Shown here: positions 1-10,180 of the stretch, one piece after another
How positions within the stretch are numbered: position 1 is the stretch's first letter
Layout: each line of letters opens with the position of its first letter
Assembly (NCBI RefSeq): GCF_040183065.1
Contig: NC_091132.1
Location: forward strand, 160,663,602-160,727,601
Direction of reading: 5' to 3'
DNA length: 64,000 nt
DNA from: Periplaneta americana
Lineage: Eukaryota; Arthropoda; Insecta; Blattodea; Blattidae
The notes under the pieces: generated by a model
What the model was told of the DNA's origin: nothing
The model's database searches: none
What the model saw: the letters and a program-made list of their open reading frames with translations, nothing else
Translations under genes and position numbers: made by a program

Positions 1-19
1 TATGATTATGAGTCTTATT

Positions 20-273
20 ATTGAATAATTTCATGGAAAAATTGTTCCAGTGCCGGGTATCGATCTCGGGACCCTTCGCTTAGCGCGCGAACGCTCTACA
101 GACTGAGCTACCCCAGGAACCATACACGACACCGTCACAATTTTTCCTTTTTATATCCACACAACTCAAATGAGCTGACAAGACGCTAGAACTCAACTAT
201 GGGTGCACACAATACTCTGTGACTTAATTTGTGGCTTTCTCTTAACGTATCTGCAGTAACGAATGTATTATAG
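20..273 (-). mobile_element. tRNA-derived SINE, family A, copy 1
   Basis: Read on the minus strand, 46-117 resembles the 5' half of a tRNA gene: a box A-like GTAGCTCAGT..GTAGAGCG is followed by a box B-like segment GATCGATACCCGG. The body carries AACAATTTTTCC and continues into sequence shared with copies at 11700, 11966, 26396, 26549, 33097 and 33393. The multiple copies with a common body show this is a SINE and not a tRNA gene. Boundaries are approximate. Confidence 0.75.
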
Positions 274-317
274 AAATCTGGCTTTCACGTAGTAGCTACT
301 ACCTGAAAGCCAGATTT
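274..317. repeat. 44-bp near-perfect palindrome
   Basis: AAATCTGGCTTTCA is followed by CGTAGTAG and then by its reverse complement, with one mismatch in 22 pairs. The same CTGGCTTTCA-type words occur at the ends of SINE family A, so this is probably the junction of two inverted SINE ends. It could extrude as a hairpin. Confidence 0.8.
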
Positions 318-321
318 GTAT

Positions 322-322
<1 letters not shown>

Positions 323-416
<94 letters not shown>

Positions 417-446
417 AACTACTACTACTACTACTACTACTACTAC
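323..446. repeat. (ATT)n/(ACT)n compound microsatellite
   Basis: An uninterrupted ATT run passes into ACT units, with a single CAA-type interruption near 415. No other content. Confidence 0.95.
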
Positions 447-554
447 ATAATTATTTTACTGGTGTGTTAGGAAGATAAAAGGAATTGTTATTGTATTGTG
501 TGTGGTATTTTATTGTATTAATTATGTATTGTTTATAATAATGTAGTAATTTTC

Positions 555-652
555 TACCAAACTGGTTGAGACGGCTGAATGACCTTAACTTTGCCAGTTA
601 AAGTAAACCATTATTATTATTATTATTGTTATTATTATTATTATTATTATTA
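555..652 (+). mobile_element. 3' end of a non-LTR retrotransposon with (TTA)n tail
   Basis: The block CTGGTTGAGACGGC...CCTTAACTTTGCCAG...followed by (ATT)n matches the 3' end at about 49760-49884, where it follows reverse-transcriptase coding sequence. A severely 5'-truncated LINE copy is the simplest reading. Confidence 0.55.
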
Positions 653-654
653 AT

Positions 655-1302
655 TGCTTGTTGTTTTTAATACTAAATTATAATTGTCCCAATTTTCAAA
701 GTTTATAAAATATTTCTTTATATTTATATGTAATTTATTCCTGATGCATGTAAAATATGACACGCGTTTTTCATATCCTTCCAATTACTTTTTGAGAAAA
801 AAATATATATTTACTCTTTTAGTTGTTAATATTTCGGTTTTTTAAAACTTATCACATCTTCAACACATGGTGATTTGAATATTTTCAGAAGCAGAATATA
901 ACACATGTGTCAGTTTACTTCACATACTTTTGTGGACGTATGTAAAAAATTTCACTGGGATTGAGAAAAAACTTCTTTCTTAGAGCATTTTGAATGTTAC
1001 AAATGTTGAAAATAGGAAAGTCGAGAAAACAAGTGTCAAAGTACAGCATGTATATTATAGTATACAATATCGCTCTGGTCCCTTTATATATACCATATCA
1101 TATTTATCCTTATATTCAACTAACACTGCATTGAGCTTAGAGTGACTATTACACTATTACTACGTCGTACTACTTTCGACCAATAAAACGGTACGAAAGG
1201 ACGTCTTTCAAACAGTCATGTCTGCTTATCGGACATTTTTATCACTTATCAAGCTTTTGATTAATTTTATCACTTCCCTAACATTTGTTTTTCTTTACCA
1301 CT
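655..1302. other. Upstream part of duplicated unit 0, no gene seen
   Basis: From 655 to about 1140 this AT-rich sequence is recognisably paralogous to 22610-23450 and 43985-44940 (for example the TTTTGAGAAAAAAA and GAGCATTTTGAATG words). It is therefore intron sequence of the zinc-finger units. Between 1150 and 1302 it diverges into the CGACCAAT-containing sequence that precedes the minisatellite. Confidence 0.6.
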
Positions 1303-2010
1303 ACCCTAGCATTCGTTTCTTTGTTTGCCAACATTTCAGACTGAACATTTTTACAGTATTATAAAACATGCTTTGCGATCGTCATTTGTTTCCCGCATAG
1401 ATAGTCAACTGAAAATGGAGGGTCCGTTGAAACATTTTGGTGAAGGTAACTTTAATGGAATACAATGTTAGTAAATCGGTTAATGTGTGTTTTATTCTAT
1501 TGAGTACTGTACTTTATTTCTTCTAATTTTTATATACTTTCTTCTATTTTTATTATCTTCCTACCATTTGTTTGTTTGTCTGCCAACATTTCAAACTGCA
1601 AATTGTTTACGGTAGGTACAATACAACATATTTTGCGATCGTCATTTGTTTATAGCATAGACAGTCAACTGAAAATGGCGGTTTTGGTGAAGCTAACATT
1701 AGTGAAATATAATTTCAGTAAGACAATTAATATATTATTCCATTAGAGAACCTTATTTCTTCTAATCTTCACATATTTCCTTCTGTTTTTCTGAACTCCC
1801 TACCATTTGTTTCTTTGTTTGCCAACATTTCATACATATCTTTACGGTAGGTAGTATAAAACATGTTTTGTGATCGTCATTTCTTTACAGTATAGACAGT
1901 CAACCAAAAATGGCGGTTTTGATGAAGCTGACATTAGTGAAATAGAATTTCAGTTAAGTCAATGTTTTATTGTATTAGAGTACTTTATTTCTTCTAATCT
2001 TTATATACTT
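1303..2010. repeat. Three-copy degenerate tandem repeat, unit about 240 bp
   Basis: Three consecutive copies contain the ordered words TTTGTTTGCCAACATTTC, GATCGTCATTT, ATAGACAGTCAAC (or ATAGATAGTCAAC) and ACTTTATTTCTTCTAAT. They start near 1303, 1561 and 1801. The array lies just upstream of the terminal-exon homologue of unit 0. It is absent from the matching place in unit 1. Confidence 0.8.
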
Positions 2011-2113
2011 CCTTTTAATCATGTAACAGTCAATTAAATTACAATTGAGTTTTGATTTACTCTAGATAAATCAAACCTTTAGTGAGATTACTGTTAATAA
2101 ATTTTCGTTTCAC

Positions 2114-2252
2114 CTTTTTGGATTATGTTGAGAAAACTGTGTCAGAATGTGAAGGGATGGCTGGTGAGGAAAACACTTTGACACAATGCGGCATTAAAAA
2201 TAAGATTTTACTCCAATTAAAAGAACAACTTCGGAACACTGGTAGTACTTAA
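2114..2252 (+). CDS. Alternative terminal exon homologue, gene 0 (acceptor damaged)
   Basis: The frame from the first base (C completing a split codon) reads FLDYVEKTVSECEGMAG and continues ...TLTQCGIKN...LKEQLRNTGST before TAA. It is open for 46 codons including the stop. It is clearly homologous to 23463-23598 and 46234-46369 and contains an in-frame insertion of one codon near its start. The splice acceptor that reads TTTCAG in the other two copies is TTTCAC here, so this exon may be unusable or may use another acceptor. It is followed 445 bp later by the zinc-finger exon of gene 0. The function of the peptide is unknown. A donor-like GGTAGTA overlaps the end, but its phase would not join the finger exon in frame. 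Confidence 0.6.
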
Positions 2253-2696
2253 CATAGTATTTGTCTACTTGGAGAAACCAGTATTTGAACTGAGGTTATC
2301 AGCGTGGGAAGCATTCCATCTAGCCTTTAGTCTGTTTACCAAGATTCCACAGCACTTGCAGTTATTATTCGATGTATTTTCTCACATGCAGTTTCTTCGT
2401 AGTAATCAAAAGTGTAATTTTCATAACTTGCTTCACATTAAAGTTTTTTAGCTTCGTGAGATTCATGTATTCGTCGACCTCTAATTACTTCCTCGTGTCT
2501 ATATTTTGCTTTGATGTGCCGATCTGAGTCCTACATTCATACCTTCCCAATATTCGTAACCGCATATTCTATGCACATCTCTTACACTTTTTTTTTCATA
2601 GTTTAGCATTTTACGACGGTTCCCTTTATGAAGATGTTGATACCTTTTGTTGTAGTGATGATTGAAACTACGACTAAAAGCATCTTTTCTTTACAG

Positions 2697-3876
2697 CTCT
2701 TTGGACACTGAGGGAAGTAGAGTGCCAGACGTGAACCGCAACACTAAAAATGGTCTCTCACGGTCAGACGGTCGCACAGACGAAGGTCCGTTTAAGTGTA
2801 AATTTTGTGGCAAGTTGTTCCAGACTCTGCAAATCCAGAGAATGCATTTGCGCAACCACCACAACGCGGAGAGGAGATTTGAATGTCATATCTGTGTGAA
2901 GAGTTATTTACGATTGAAACATCTCAAATCACATATCCGAACGCACACAGAGGAGAAGCCATTCAAATGCAGTGAATGTGGGAAATGCTTTATACACTCC
3001 AGTGCTTTGTCTGTGCATTCGCGAACACATTCCGGCGAGAAGCCATTCAAATGCCACGTTTGTGGAAAATGTTTCATGCAAATGGGTCATCTCACAGTGC
3101 ACGCACGTTTGCATTCCGGGGAGAGGCCATTTAAATGCGATTCATGTGGGAAAAGTTTTGTACGTTCGGGTCATCTCAAATTGCATGTCCGAACTCATTC
3201 CGGCGAGAAGCCATTTGAATGCAATGCTTGTGAGAAAAGCTTTTCACAGTCTAGTGCTCTCACATTGCATCAACGTACACATACTGGGGAGAAGCCATTT
3301 GTGTGTGATGTTTGTGGGAAATGTTTTTTAGAGTCACGTGGTCTAAGCAAGCATTTACGCATACATTCTGGTGCGAGGCCATTCGAATGCAGTGTTTGTG
3401 GGAAATCTTACATGAATTCTACTTCCTTATCACTGCATGAACGAACTCATACTGGCGAGAAGCCATTCAAATGCGAGGTTTGTGGAAAGTGTTTCATACA
3501 GAAAGGTCATCTCTCTGTGCACGCACGTGTTCACTCAGGTGAGAAGCCATTCAAATGTGATTGTTGCGGGAAATGTTTTCTACGTGCCGGGCATCGCACA
3601 TTGCATGCCCGAATACATTCTGGCGAGAAGCCATTTAAGTGCAATGATTGTGGGAAGTGTTTTGCACAGTCAGGTGCTCTGAAAATGCATTTACGTACAC
3701 ATACTCGCGAGAAGCCATTCAAATGTGAAGTTTGTGGGAAATGTTTTGTGCAGTCTAATGGTCTTCTCAAGCATGTACGTACACATAGTGAGAATCCATT
3801 GAAATGTACTGTTTGTGGGAAGATATTTTCAAGAAAAGCAAAATTTGATGATCATGTACGTATGCACGCAGGCTAG
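2697..3876 (+). CDS. C2H2 zinc-finger protein, gene 0, terminal 13-finger exon
   Basis: This is the 3' coding exon of a nuclear, probably DNA-binding protein. It begins after the acceptor TTTACAG with one base that completes a split Ser codon. It then encodes SLDTEGSRVPDVNRN followed by thirteen C-x2-C-x12-H-x3/4-H fingers, mostly joined by TGEKPF or SGEKPF linkers, and stops at TAG 3874-3876. Compared with genes 1 and 2 it has an in-frame 78-bp (26-codon) deletion between the leader and finger 1. All thirteen fingers keep their four zinc ligands. The first exons (leader MDVIK type) are not in the window and should lie to the left. The open frame can be extended upstream to a TTG at 2662, but that crosses the splice acceptor and is not the real start. 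The DNA target is unknown. Confidence 0.9.
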
Positions 3877-4055
3877 AAGGTTTTCAGTGCGATGTGTAGG
3901 AATTTTTTCACATACCTAAAACTGCAATTGAGCAAAACTTGGAGTCTGAGCAGTTTCTCGATTACGTTTCTTAGAGTGTTATTATTTTAAAATTTACTCA
4001 CTGCTGACAAACACTTAAATATTTCTTAAGTTTTATCACAACGATATCATAACAA

Positions 4056-5172
4056 TATGGGTCATTCCATGAAAATTGTGACATGACACTAAAAATTAAA
4101 ATGTATTAATTTGTACATGATTTTGCTATCGTAAGGTTGGCGAAACTTCAAAATATCTCCAATAATATATAAATATGAATATATATTGCGATTATCGATT
4201 TTATAAGGTCATGAAGTTGATTGAAAATAAGTATGGATAAATAAACACAAATTCGTGATTTTCCCGGGCTTATGCAACTAAAGTGAACAAATTTAGAACA
4301 TATTAATAAACTTTATATAAAAGGACTATTACGGGTGACTATCTTTATTAATGTTTATTCATTGTTACATTCTATGATTCGTTTTTGAAACATATTCACG
4401 GTTGTAACATGAGTCACGAAAACATAAATATTTTATATTATTTGTTTTAAACGGAACTTTCCTTTAAAAGTACTTTGTTTATTTCTTTCCATGGTGATGT
4501 CTTAACATGATAAAACTAATAAAACTCTGTTTCCCTATTGTAATATTCTATTATAAGTAATCTAATATTGTAACGCGAGTCACGGTACATGTAGAGTGTA
4601 ACGTGAGTCATGTAACTAGATGATGTAAGAATGATGTCTGTGGGACGAAGAGATACAATTCGTGATGGTGAGGGTAATAAAACAAGTGCGATACATGATA
4701 TGCTCTATATCAGAAGCATTCCAACAGATCAAGGAACAAAATCCAGACTTGCCTGTTGGAAAGAGTACATTTGAGGAGCTGCGACCATCACACGTGTTAC
4801 TAAGCAGTAAACTTCCACACAATGTGTGCCTATGCAAATACCACCAAAATTTTGCTCTGGCGTTGGAAGGATTCCATAAAATTAACTGGACATTCCAAAA
4901 TGGAGTATCAAATTTCCAGAGAGTATTATATGCAGTGATGCCACCAGAAATTGCTGGTTCAATAAATGTGATGAGTGTAACGATGGGAAAGGATTTCTGA
5001 ATTTTATAGGAGATATAGAAGAACAGAATCTGGCATGGTTCATTTGGAAGAGTGGTCAATCTGAACGAATTCATAAAGTTCTGGAAGAAGGTTGTACAAC
5101 AGAGCTTGTTGTAAAAATCATAACACTTCAGCGTCAATATAATTATTTTTTAAAAAAGAAAGGGAAAAGTTA
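4056..5172 (+). mobile_element. Fragment of unclassified DNA transposon with degenerate transposase-like gene
   Basis: The left edge carries GGGTCATTCCATG, and 4400-4620 holds three copies of a GTAAC..GAGTCACG-type word (near 4406, 4570 and 4598). These are typical of subterminal repeats. They precede the coding remnant at 4662-5172. A similar edge word GAGTCATTCCACG occurs at 60435. No matching right end was found before 5240, so the element is truncated or differently bounded. The family assignment is inference. Confidence 0.45.
4662..5172 (+). pseudogene. Degenerate transposase-like ORF with C-x-C-x2-H motif
   Basis: The first frame (4662-5000) encodes FEELRPSHVLLSSKLPHNVC followed by LCKYHQNF, a Cys/His pattern I associate with a multicopy transposase-like family in insects and other invertebrates. 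After a frameshift near 4965-5000 the homologous reading continues as CDECNDGKGFLNF, then IEEQNLAWFIWKSGQSERIH, and ends at a TAG near 5172. The frameshift and missing downstream catalytic part make it a pseudogene. A related but longer remnant lies at 51830-53190. I cannot name the superfamily. Confidence 0.55.
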
Positions 5173-5244
5173 GGCCTACTTACAAATTATTAAATTATGA
5201 ATTCAGGGAAATGGAAGACAATAGAGTACTTTAATTCACTTGAA

Positions 5245-5286
<42 letters not shown>
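5245..5286. repeat. (ATT)n microsatellite
   Basis: About fourteen ATT units. Confidence 0.95.
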
Positions 5287-5482
5287 AGTGGCAAACGGTG
5301 GTTTTGAAAGTTGAGGACGCCAAGATGTGATTGATGAGAGTTTGCATTACCGGTACATGTATTAAAATATAAGGCTTGTGACGTACCTCATTACCAAATG
5401 CAGAATTTATAGGTTTTAAGAAACTAAAATTAGGTTTTTCCAATCTTTTAAATCTTTTGTTTAGGAATTTGTATGATTTTAC

Positions 5483-5497
5483 GGGGGGGGGGGGGGG
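5483..5497. repeat. Poly-G run of 15
   Basis: Fifteen consecutive G residues stand in otherwise AT-rich DNA. Possible slippage or G-quadruplex site; also a place where assembly may be wrong. Confidence 0.9.
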
Positions 5498-5499
5498 AA

Positions 5500-6067
5500 A
5501 TAAACATCATACTGTTAATACAGTATATTCGTTCTTATTGGCGTAACATTGTAAATCTAAAAAGTAGCCTGATGATTCACGTGGTGGTGGTTTTATGCAA
5601 CTATTTGCCAATATTAATACACATCAATAGTCTATTATGTCTACAACACTGTATCTTTATTAAATTATTACACCCGCAAACCACTCATTGAAGTAGTGCT
5701 CCTAATATGAATTAGATCTCGTTATGCCATTTTAAGACCTAACCTAGGCATTAGGTCCTTTTAGGTAATATTAAAATTAAGAATGTTATTCGTTGCTGCA
5801 TAAAAAGAATAAGAAAAGCAATATTTCCACAGTAACGAGATAGCAACAAAATTGACTCGAACCTAAGAATCCGGGGCTTGCTCATTACTATTACATAACC
5901 TACTTGCACAGCAAATTCACTCGACGATTCTCTTTCATCACAAACCAAACAATTAAGTCACAACATACTGAACAATTGCTACTAGAAGAAGCTAGAGACA
6001 AATCTGCATTTGTTTCTAGACTCTCGATATATTTAATATAAGTTACTGTATAAATAAATATATCTCG
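5500..6067. other. Intergenic, nothing recognised
   Basis: AT-rich sequence with only short open frames and no similarity that I can see to the rest of the window. Confidence 0.5.
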
Positions 6068-6080
6068 TACAGTAACACAA

Positions 6081-6337
6081 GTCCACACCTATGGAGTAAC
6101 GGTCAGCGCATCTGGCCGCGAAATCAGGTGGCCCGGGTTCGATTCCCGGTCGGGACAAGTTACCTGGTTGAGGTTTTTTCCGGGGTTTTCCCTCAACCCA
6201 ATATGAGCAAATGCTGGGTAACTTTCGGTGGTGGACCTCGGACTCATTTCACTGGCATTATCACCTTCATCACATTCAGACGCTAAATAACCTTAGATGT
6301 TGATAAAGCGTCGTAAAATAACCTACTAAAACAAAAA
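6081..6337 (+). mobile_element. tRNA-derived SINE, family B, copy 1, with 13-bp target duplication
   Basis: The tRNA-like head reads GGAGTAACGGTCAGCGC...GGTTCGATTCCCGG, with a perfect box B. The body contains TTTTTCCGGGGTTTTCCCTC, and the tail GACGCTAAATAACC...AAGCGTCGTAAAATAACC. The 13-bp word TACAGTAACACAA flanks it at 6068-6080 and 6338-6350, which marks a complete retroposed copy. Confidence 0.9.
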
Positions 6338-6439
6338 TACAGTAACACAAAAGAAAAAAATAACAAGAACACCCGCAAACAAGAGAAGAAAAAATCTACC
6401 AACATAAAAGAAAATTTTTACGCAGGGAGAGAAAAGTAA

Positions 6440-6720
6440 CAACATATGACCCAATTTTCTAATCCCAAGAAGAAAGAAATAGAGAGAGCTTACCAATACA
6501 AGCCGAAAGCAGCCGTGAGTAGTAGTATAGTTGTCAGCGGTGGGTAGGACGTCTCCAAATTCGGCTCCCCTCGCGCGTTCTAGTTAAGTTTAAACACTCC
6601 GCTAACCAGCTATCTTATTGGTTGAACTGCTGTTGTCATGGTTACCGGGGAGTAGAGTGATGTAGCTGTCTCCTCTCGCATAGACACTGCACTACAGGCT
6701 GCTAGATGTCGACTAGACAG
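6440..6720. repeat. Paralogous block matching 29105-29235 plus 30117-30190
   Basis: The sequence from GAAAGAAATAGAGAG through GTGAGTAGTAGTATAGTTG to GTTGTCATGGTTACCGG is shared with 29105-30190. There an 881-bp insertion interrupts it after TTCTAGTTAA. Here that word occurs once (6578-6587), so this is the empty form of the site. No coding potential seen. Confidence 0.85.
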
Positions 6721-7002
6721 GTTACAGCGCTGTTATTTTTCGGTACGAATTATTTGTACTGTCTATATACACACAGTATAGCGAGCGGGCATTACCAACT
6801 GGATGAGGTCGACTTGACGTGCAGTAACTTACATCTTAGTCATTGTGAATAGTAAAATTAATATAAAAGGAAAAGTGTCCGTCATTTGCTATAGGCGTAA
6901 CTTATTGAAATTAATTCAGCTGGATTTAATACTGTCAATATATTCTGGTAAAATATTATGGGAGGCACGGCCTCTCTTGCCTGCCCTGAAAATACGCCGC
7001 TA

Positions 7003-7032
7003 TGTTATTATTATTATTTATTATTATTACCG

Positions 7033-7092
<60 letters not shown>
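7003..7092. repeat. (ATT)n microsatellite
   Basis: ATT units with one CCGG interruption near 7030. Confidence 0.95.
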
Positions 7093-7094
<2 letters not shown>

Positions 7095-7340
7095 AAACAC
7101 GTGAAAAGGATAGACTACAGTGTTCATGTAAAATGTATAAAGTTTCTTTTATTATTTCCGGAAAGGTATGGTGTATGAACTGAACAACAGGAAGGTAATG
7201 CCTTAGGCTAGTTTATAATATGTAATACTGTATCTTTTAATATCAGGAATGACAGCCATTTCTTTTAATATAACTGAGAGGTAGCAGTTTTGAAATTACG
7301 TCTATTGACCATAAATATTGTACGAAGTATTTAATAAGCA

Positions 7341-7556
7341 CCTGGTTGGCGAGTTGGTATAGCGCTGGCCTTCTATGCCCAAGGTTGCGGGTTCGATCCC
7401 GGGTCAGGTCGATGGCATTTAAGTGTGCGACAGGCTCATGTCAGTAGATTTACTGGCATGTAAAAGAACTCCTGCGGGACAATATTCCGGCACATCCGGC
7501 GACCCTGTTATAACCCCTGCAGTTGCGAGCGTCGTTAAATAAAACATAACATTAAC
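7341..7556 (+). mobile_element. tRNA-derived SINE, family D, copy 1, with 12-bp target duplication
   Basis: The head CCTGGTTGGCGAGTTGG...GGTTCGATCCCGGGTCAGG can pair at its ends like an acceptor stem and has a good box B. The body has GTCAGTAGATTTACTGGCAT, and the tail GCGAGCGTCGTTAAATAAAAC. ATTTAATAAGCA is present at 7329-7340 and again at 7557-7568. Confidence 0.9.
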
Positions 7557-7569
7557 ATTTAATAAGCAA

Positions 7570-8583
7570 CGGTGGGGCCTTTAAATTTCCCAAATGTCAA
7601 AGTCATTTAAGTGTTCTACGAATATCTAGAACCGAACAACGATCTGAGCGGCAGTTATGGCGTTACGCGGGAACAACAGACCTGTATTTCAAGCGCCAGC
7701 TTGTATAATCTCGTAAGCAACGGTAGTTACCAACGAGTTATATTACAATAATTACTATTAGCAGAGCGTTTAGAGTAGAAAGTGTTGTAACTCGGCAAGG
7801 GTCTAATGGAACTTTTAAACCCTCTAGTGTCTCCACGGCAACTTAGCAAAATATTGACGTGGCAATCGTTTTGAGACTCCAGTTTTCCTCTTAATACTGT
7901 GGACAGAACAAATATAACTGGCTCTGGTATGTAATTAAACAGATATTTCTTGCGATGTTTGGGTGATTTTTATTGTGCCGTTTATGTGAGCGAGTAGTAA
8001 TATGCCTAATTGTTTTGTTCTTGGTGTAAATCCGGTTATATAATCTGTATGGAAGTAAGACGTTTCTTTTTTCCACCCAAAGACTAGGCTATTTTTTAAG
8101 AAGTGCTATAGAGCAATTCCACGGATATAGAAAACTATATGCTCGTTCTTATATTTGTAACATCCATTTTTCTGCGGTTTTGATAGTAAAAGCCGATAAA
8201 TTTATTATTGACGGTGAAGAGGTAGGACTTCCCACGAAAGGACTTGTGACCAAAACCGGATGACATATCACATATTTTCCCGAACTTGCCTCGATACCTT
8301 AAAAAATTAAAAGAAGAATAAATCTCCACCCAATCTTTTCTCATAACAATGTACCCTTACCAAATATTACCTGGCTATGACCAATTCCATCGATGCTAAT
8401 AACCCAGTAGTTGATACAGCATCGTTAAATAGGCCTAACCAAGTAAAAAAGAATTGGACGTGATATCCGAAAATCAGAAGAACACCTTAGCTGATCTTGC
8501 GCTTGTGTGCATGTATGTGCCATTACTCCACACCTGGGTGTCCAAAATTGTCTAGTTACTTTGACTGTAATCTCTTTTTTTTA
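7570..8583. other. Intergenic, no gene recognised
   Basis: Only short unsupported frames are present. The segment 7700-7735 (reverse complement ACCGTTGCTTACGAGATTAT) resembles 27367-27395 and 59345-59375, so an old repeat end is present. Nothing else recognised. Confidence 0.45.
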
Positions 8584-8836
8584 CTTGTTTATTTAACGAC
8601 GCTATATCAACTACGAGGTTACTTAGCGTCGTTGGGATTGGTGGTAGCGAGATGGTATTTGGCGAGATGTGGCCGAGGATTCGCCATAGATTACCTGATA
8701 TTTACCTTACGGTTGGGGAAAACCTTAGGAAAACCCAACCAGGTATTCAGCCCAAGCGGGAATCGAACCCACGCCCGAACGCAACTCCCGATCGGCAGGC
8801 AAGCTCCTTAGCCGACAGAGCTACGCCGCTGGCTCG
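8584..8836 (-). mobile_element. tRNA-derived SINE, family C, copy 1
   Basis: On the minus strand it reads AGCCAGCGGCGTAGCTCTGTC, then box B GGTTCGATTCCCGC, then the GGTTTTCCCC body and the CAACGACGCTAAGTAACCTC tail. It is homologous to 16351, 28207 and 62421. Short frames spanning it (8497-8852) are artefacts of the repeat. Confidence 0.85.
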
Positions 8837-8839
8837 TAA

Positions 8840-10180
8840 TCTCCTCCAGTGAATGAACGCCAGACCAGCATTTCAGCTGTTTAGTGCGAGTTTTTCAAAA
8901 TTGATACATTTTTAGAACCATAAACTGATGGGTTCGAAGGAAGTGAAAATAAAAAGGAATTCACAAGGTGAATGAACAGTCCTGCAGATACAATGAACTC
9001 AAAGGCTCCCTCCTCTGCCATGTACAAAGAATTCTAACACTTCAAGATTTTAGAAAATATATTACACGTAATTGGCAACACAAACAACACGTTTGCCTAA
9101 GAAAGAACCCTTGAATTATTTATAATGACAATTCAGAGCACTCACGAAATATATTCATTCTTGTGGGATAGCAGATTTAAATATATTCTGACAGAAAAAA
9201 TTTAACCAGGATCCTCTAGAGCGACATTTCGGAATTATAAAACGATTATCTTGCGATGATTACCATAGACTTTCTACATCTGAACATTTTTCAATCTCTG
9301 TGCCGGTTAAAAAATGTGTTAATGCAAGTGCTAATTGTGAACCCTTAATTAAACCCAAGCACTTAGCTTTTACTTCATTAAATGTACATATTTAATTATT
9401 AATTATTTTACTTTTAATAATAGCACTTCTGTCATGATCAATGAAAAAGTTATTTCAGTAATAAAAATACAGTATAATGCTGTTTTGTATGTATGCTACA
9501 GGTTAATCTGATTTACAGTTTTATTACAATTATTTATTACGTTTCCACATCATAGGAGATTTCTGATGAAGCATATGAGAAAGTAAATTGATCTCATGAA
9601 AGAGTCGTTAATTTAATATTCTACGATAAGTAGCATACAGCAACCTAATACAGTGCTACTATTTTTTTTTTTTTTTAATTTTATACAACACAAAATAACC
9701 TAGATAATTCTAAAGATCAAAACTTGAATTGGCATTGATATAATTTCGAAGCTAATTTGTGAGGCTGAGTTACAGTAATATTTCTTGTTCCCCTTGAATT
9801 ACTATAAACCAGATACAACTGCAACTAATGACTTAATAGGGGATAAAAACTATTGGTGGAAATAAAGTGTCTCCTTTTTTATATTACATTTTTTGTGGTG
9901 TACTAAAAACATAATTTCATAGCAATGCGTCCTTTATAATGCCAAAAAATGTTCATTTTTGTGAAGCTGTACTTCTTTTTTGCGTACTTCTGGTAGAAGC
10001 CGGTACAATGTTCAAATTTTCGGTTAATTATTATATTTACTCTTCAGGGGTGTATTATATAGCTCACAATTTGTTAATGTAGTAATATTACATTTCTTAA
10101 ATAAGTAAAATATTGCGTCAGAGTACTCTACAATATATACTTATCTAAGGAATTATTTTTAAAACCTTTTGCATTCGCTC
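8840..10180. other. Intergenic, nothing recognised
   Basis: AT-rich sequence with a poly-T run near 9661-9676. I find no coding similarity, terminal repeats or paralogous block in it. Confidence 0.45.

Noticed and set aside
2662-2696. Upstream extension of the gene 0 finger frame to a TTG start
   Set aside because: It crosses the TTTACAG acceptor conserved with the other two units, so the coding exon begins at 2697.
2929-3114. Open frames on the opposite strand and in other frames of the zinc-finger exons (also 2972-3331, 3437-3682, 24506-24712, 25189-25392, 54562-54895, 55224-55481)
   Set aside because: The repetitive finger codons create long shadow frames. They have no domain and lie wholly inside the real coding exon.
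6845-7093. Frames running into poly-Tyr, poly-Asn, poly-Thr or poly-Ile (also 5231-5443, 27813-28049, 30470-30824, 49687-50036, 58987-59172)
   Set aside because: Trinucleotide microsatellites read as codons; no independent coding support.
7341-7410. tRNA genes suggested by box A/box B matches in SINE heads
   Set aside because: Each is followed by a repeated SINE body and tail and has target duplications or many copies, so they are retroposons.
8135-8344. Minus-strand frame of 69 codons as a gene
   Set aside because: No recognised domain, no paralogue in the other units, and a length expected by chance in this composition.
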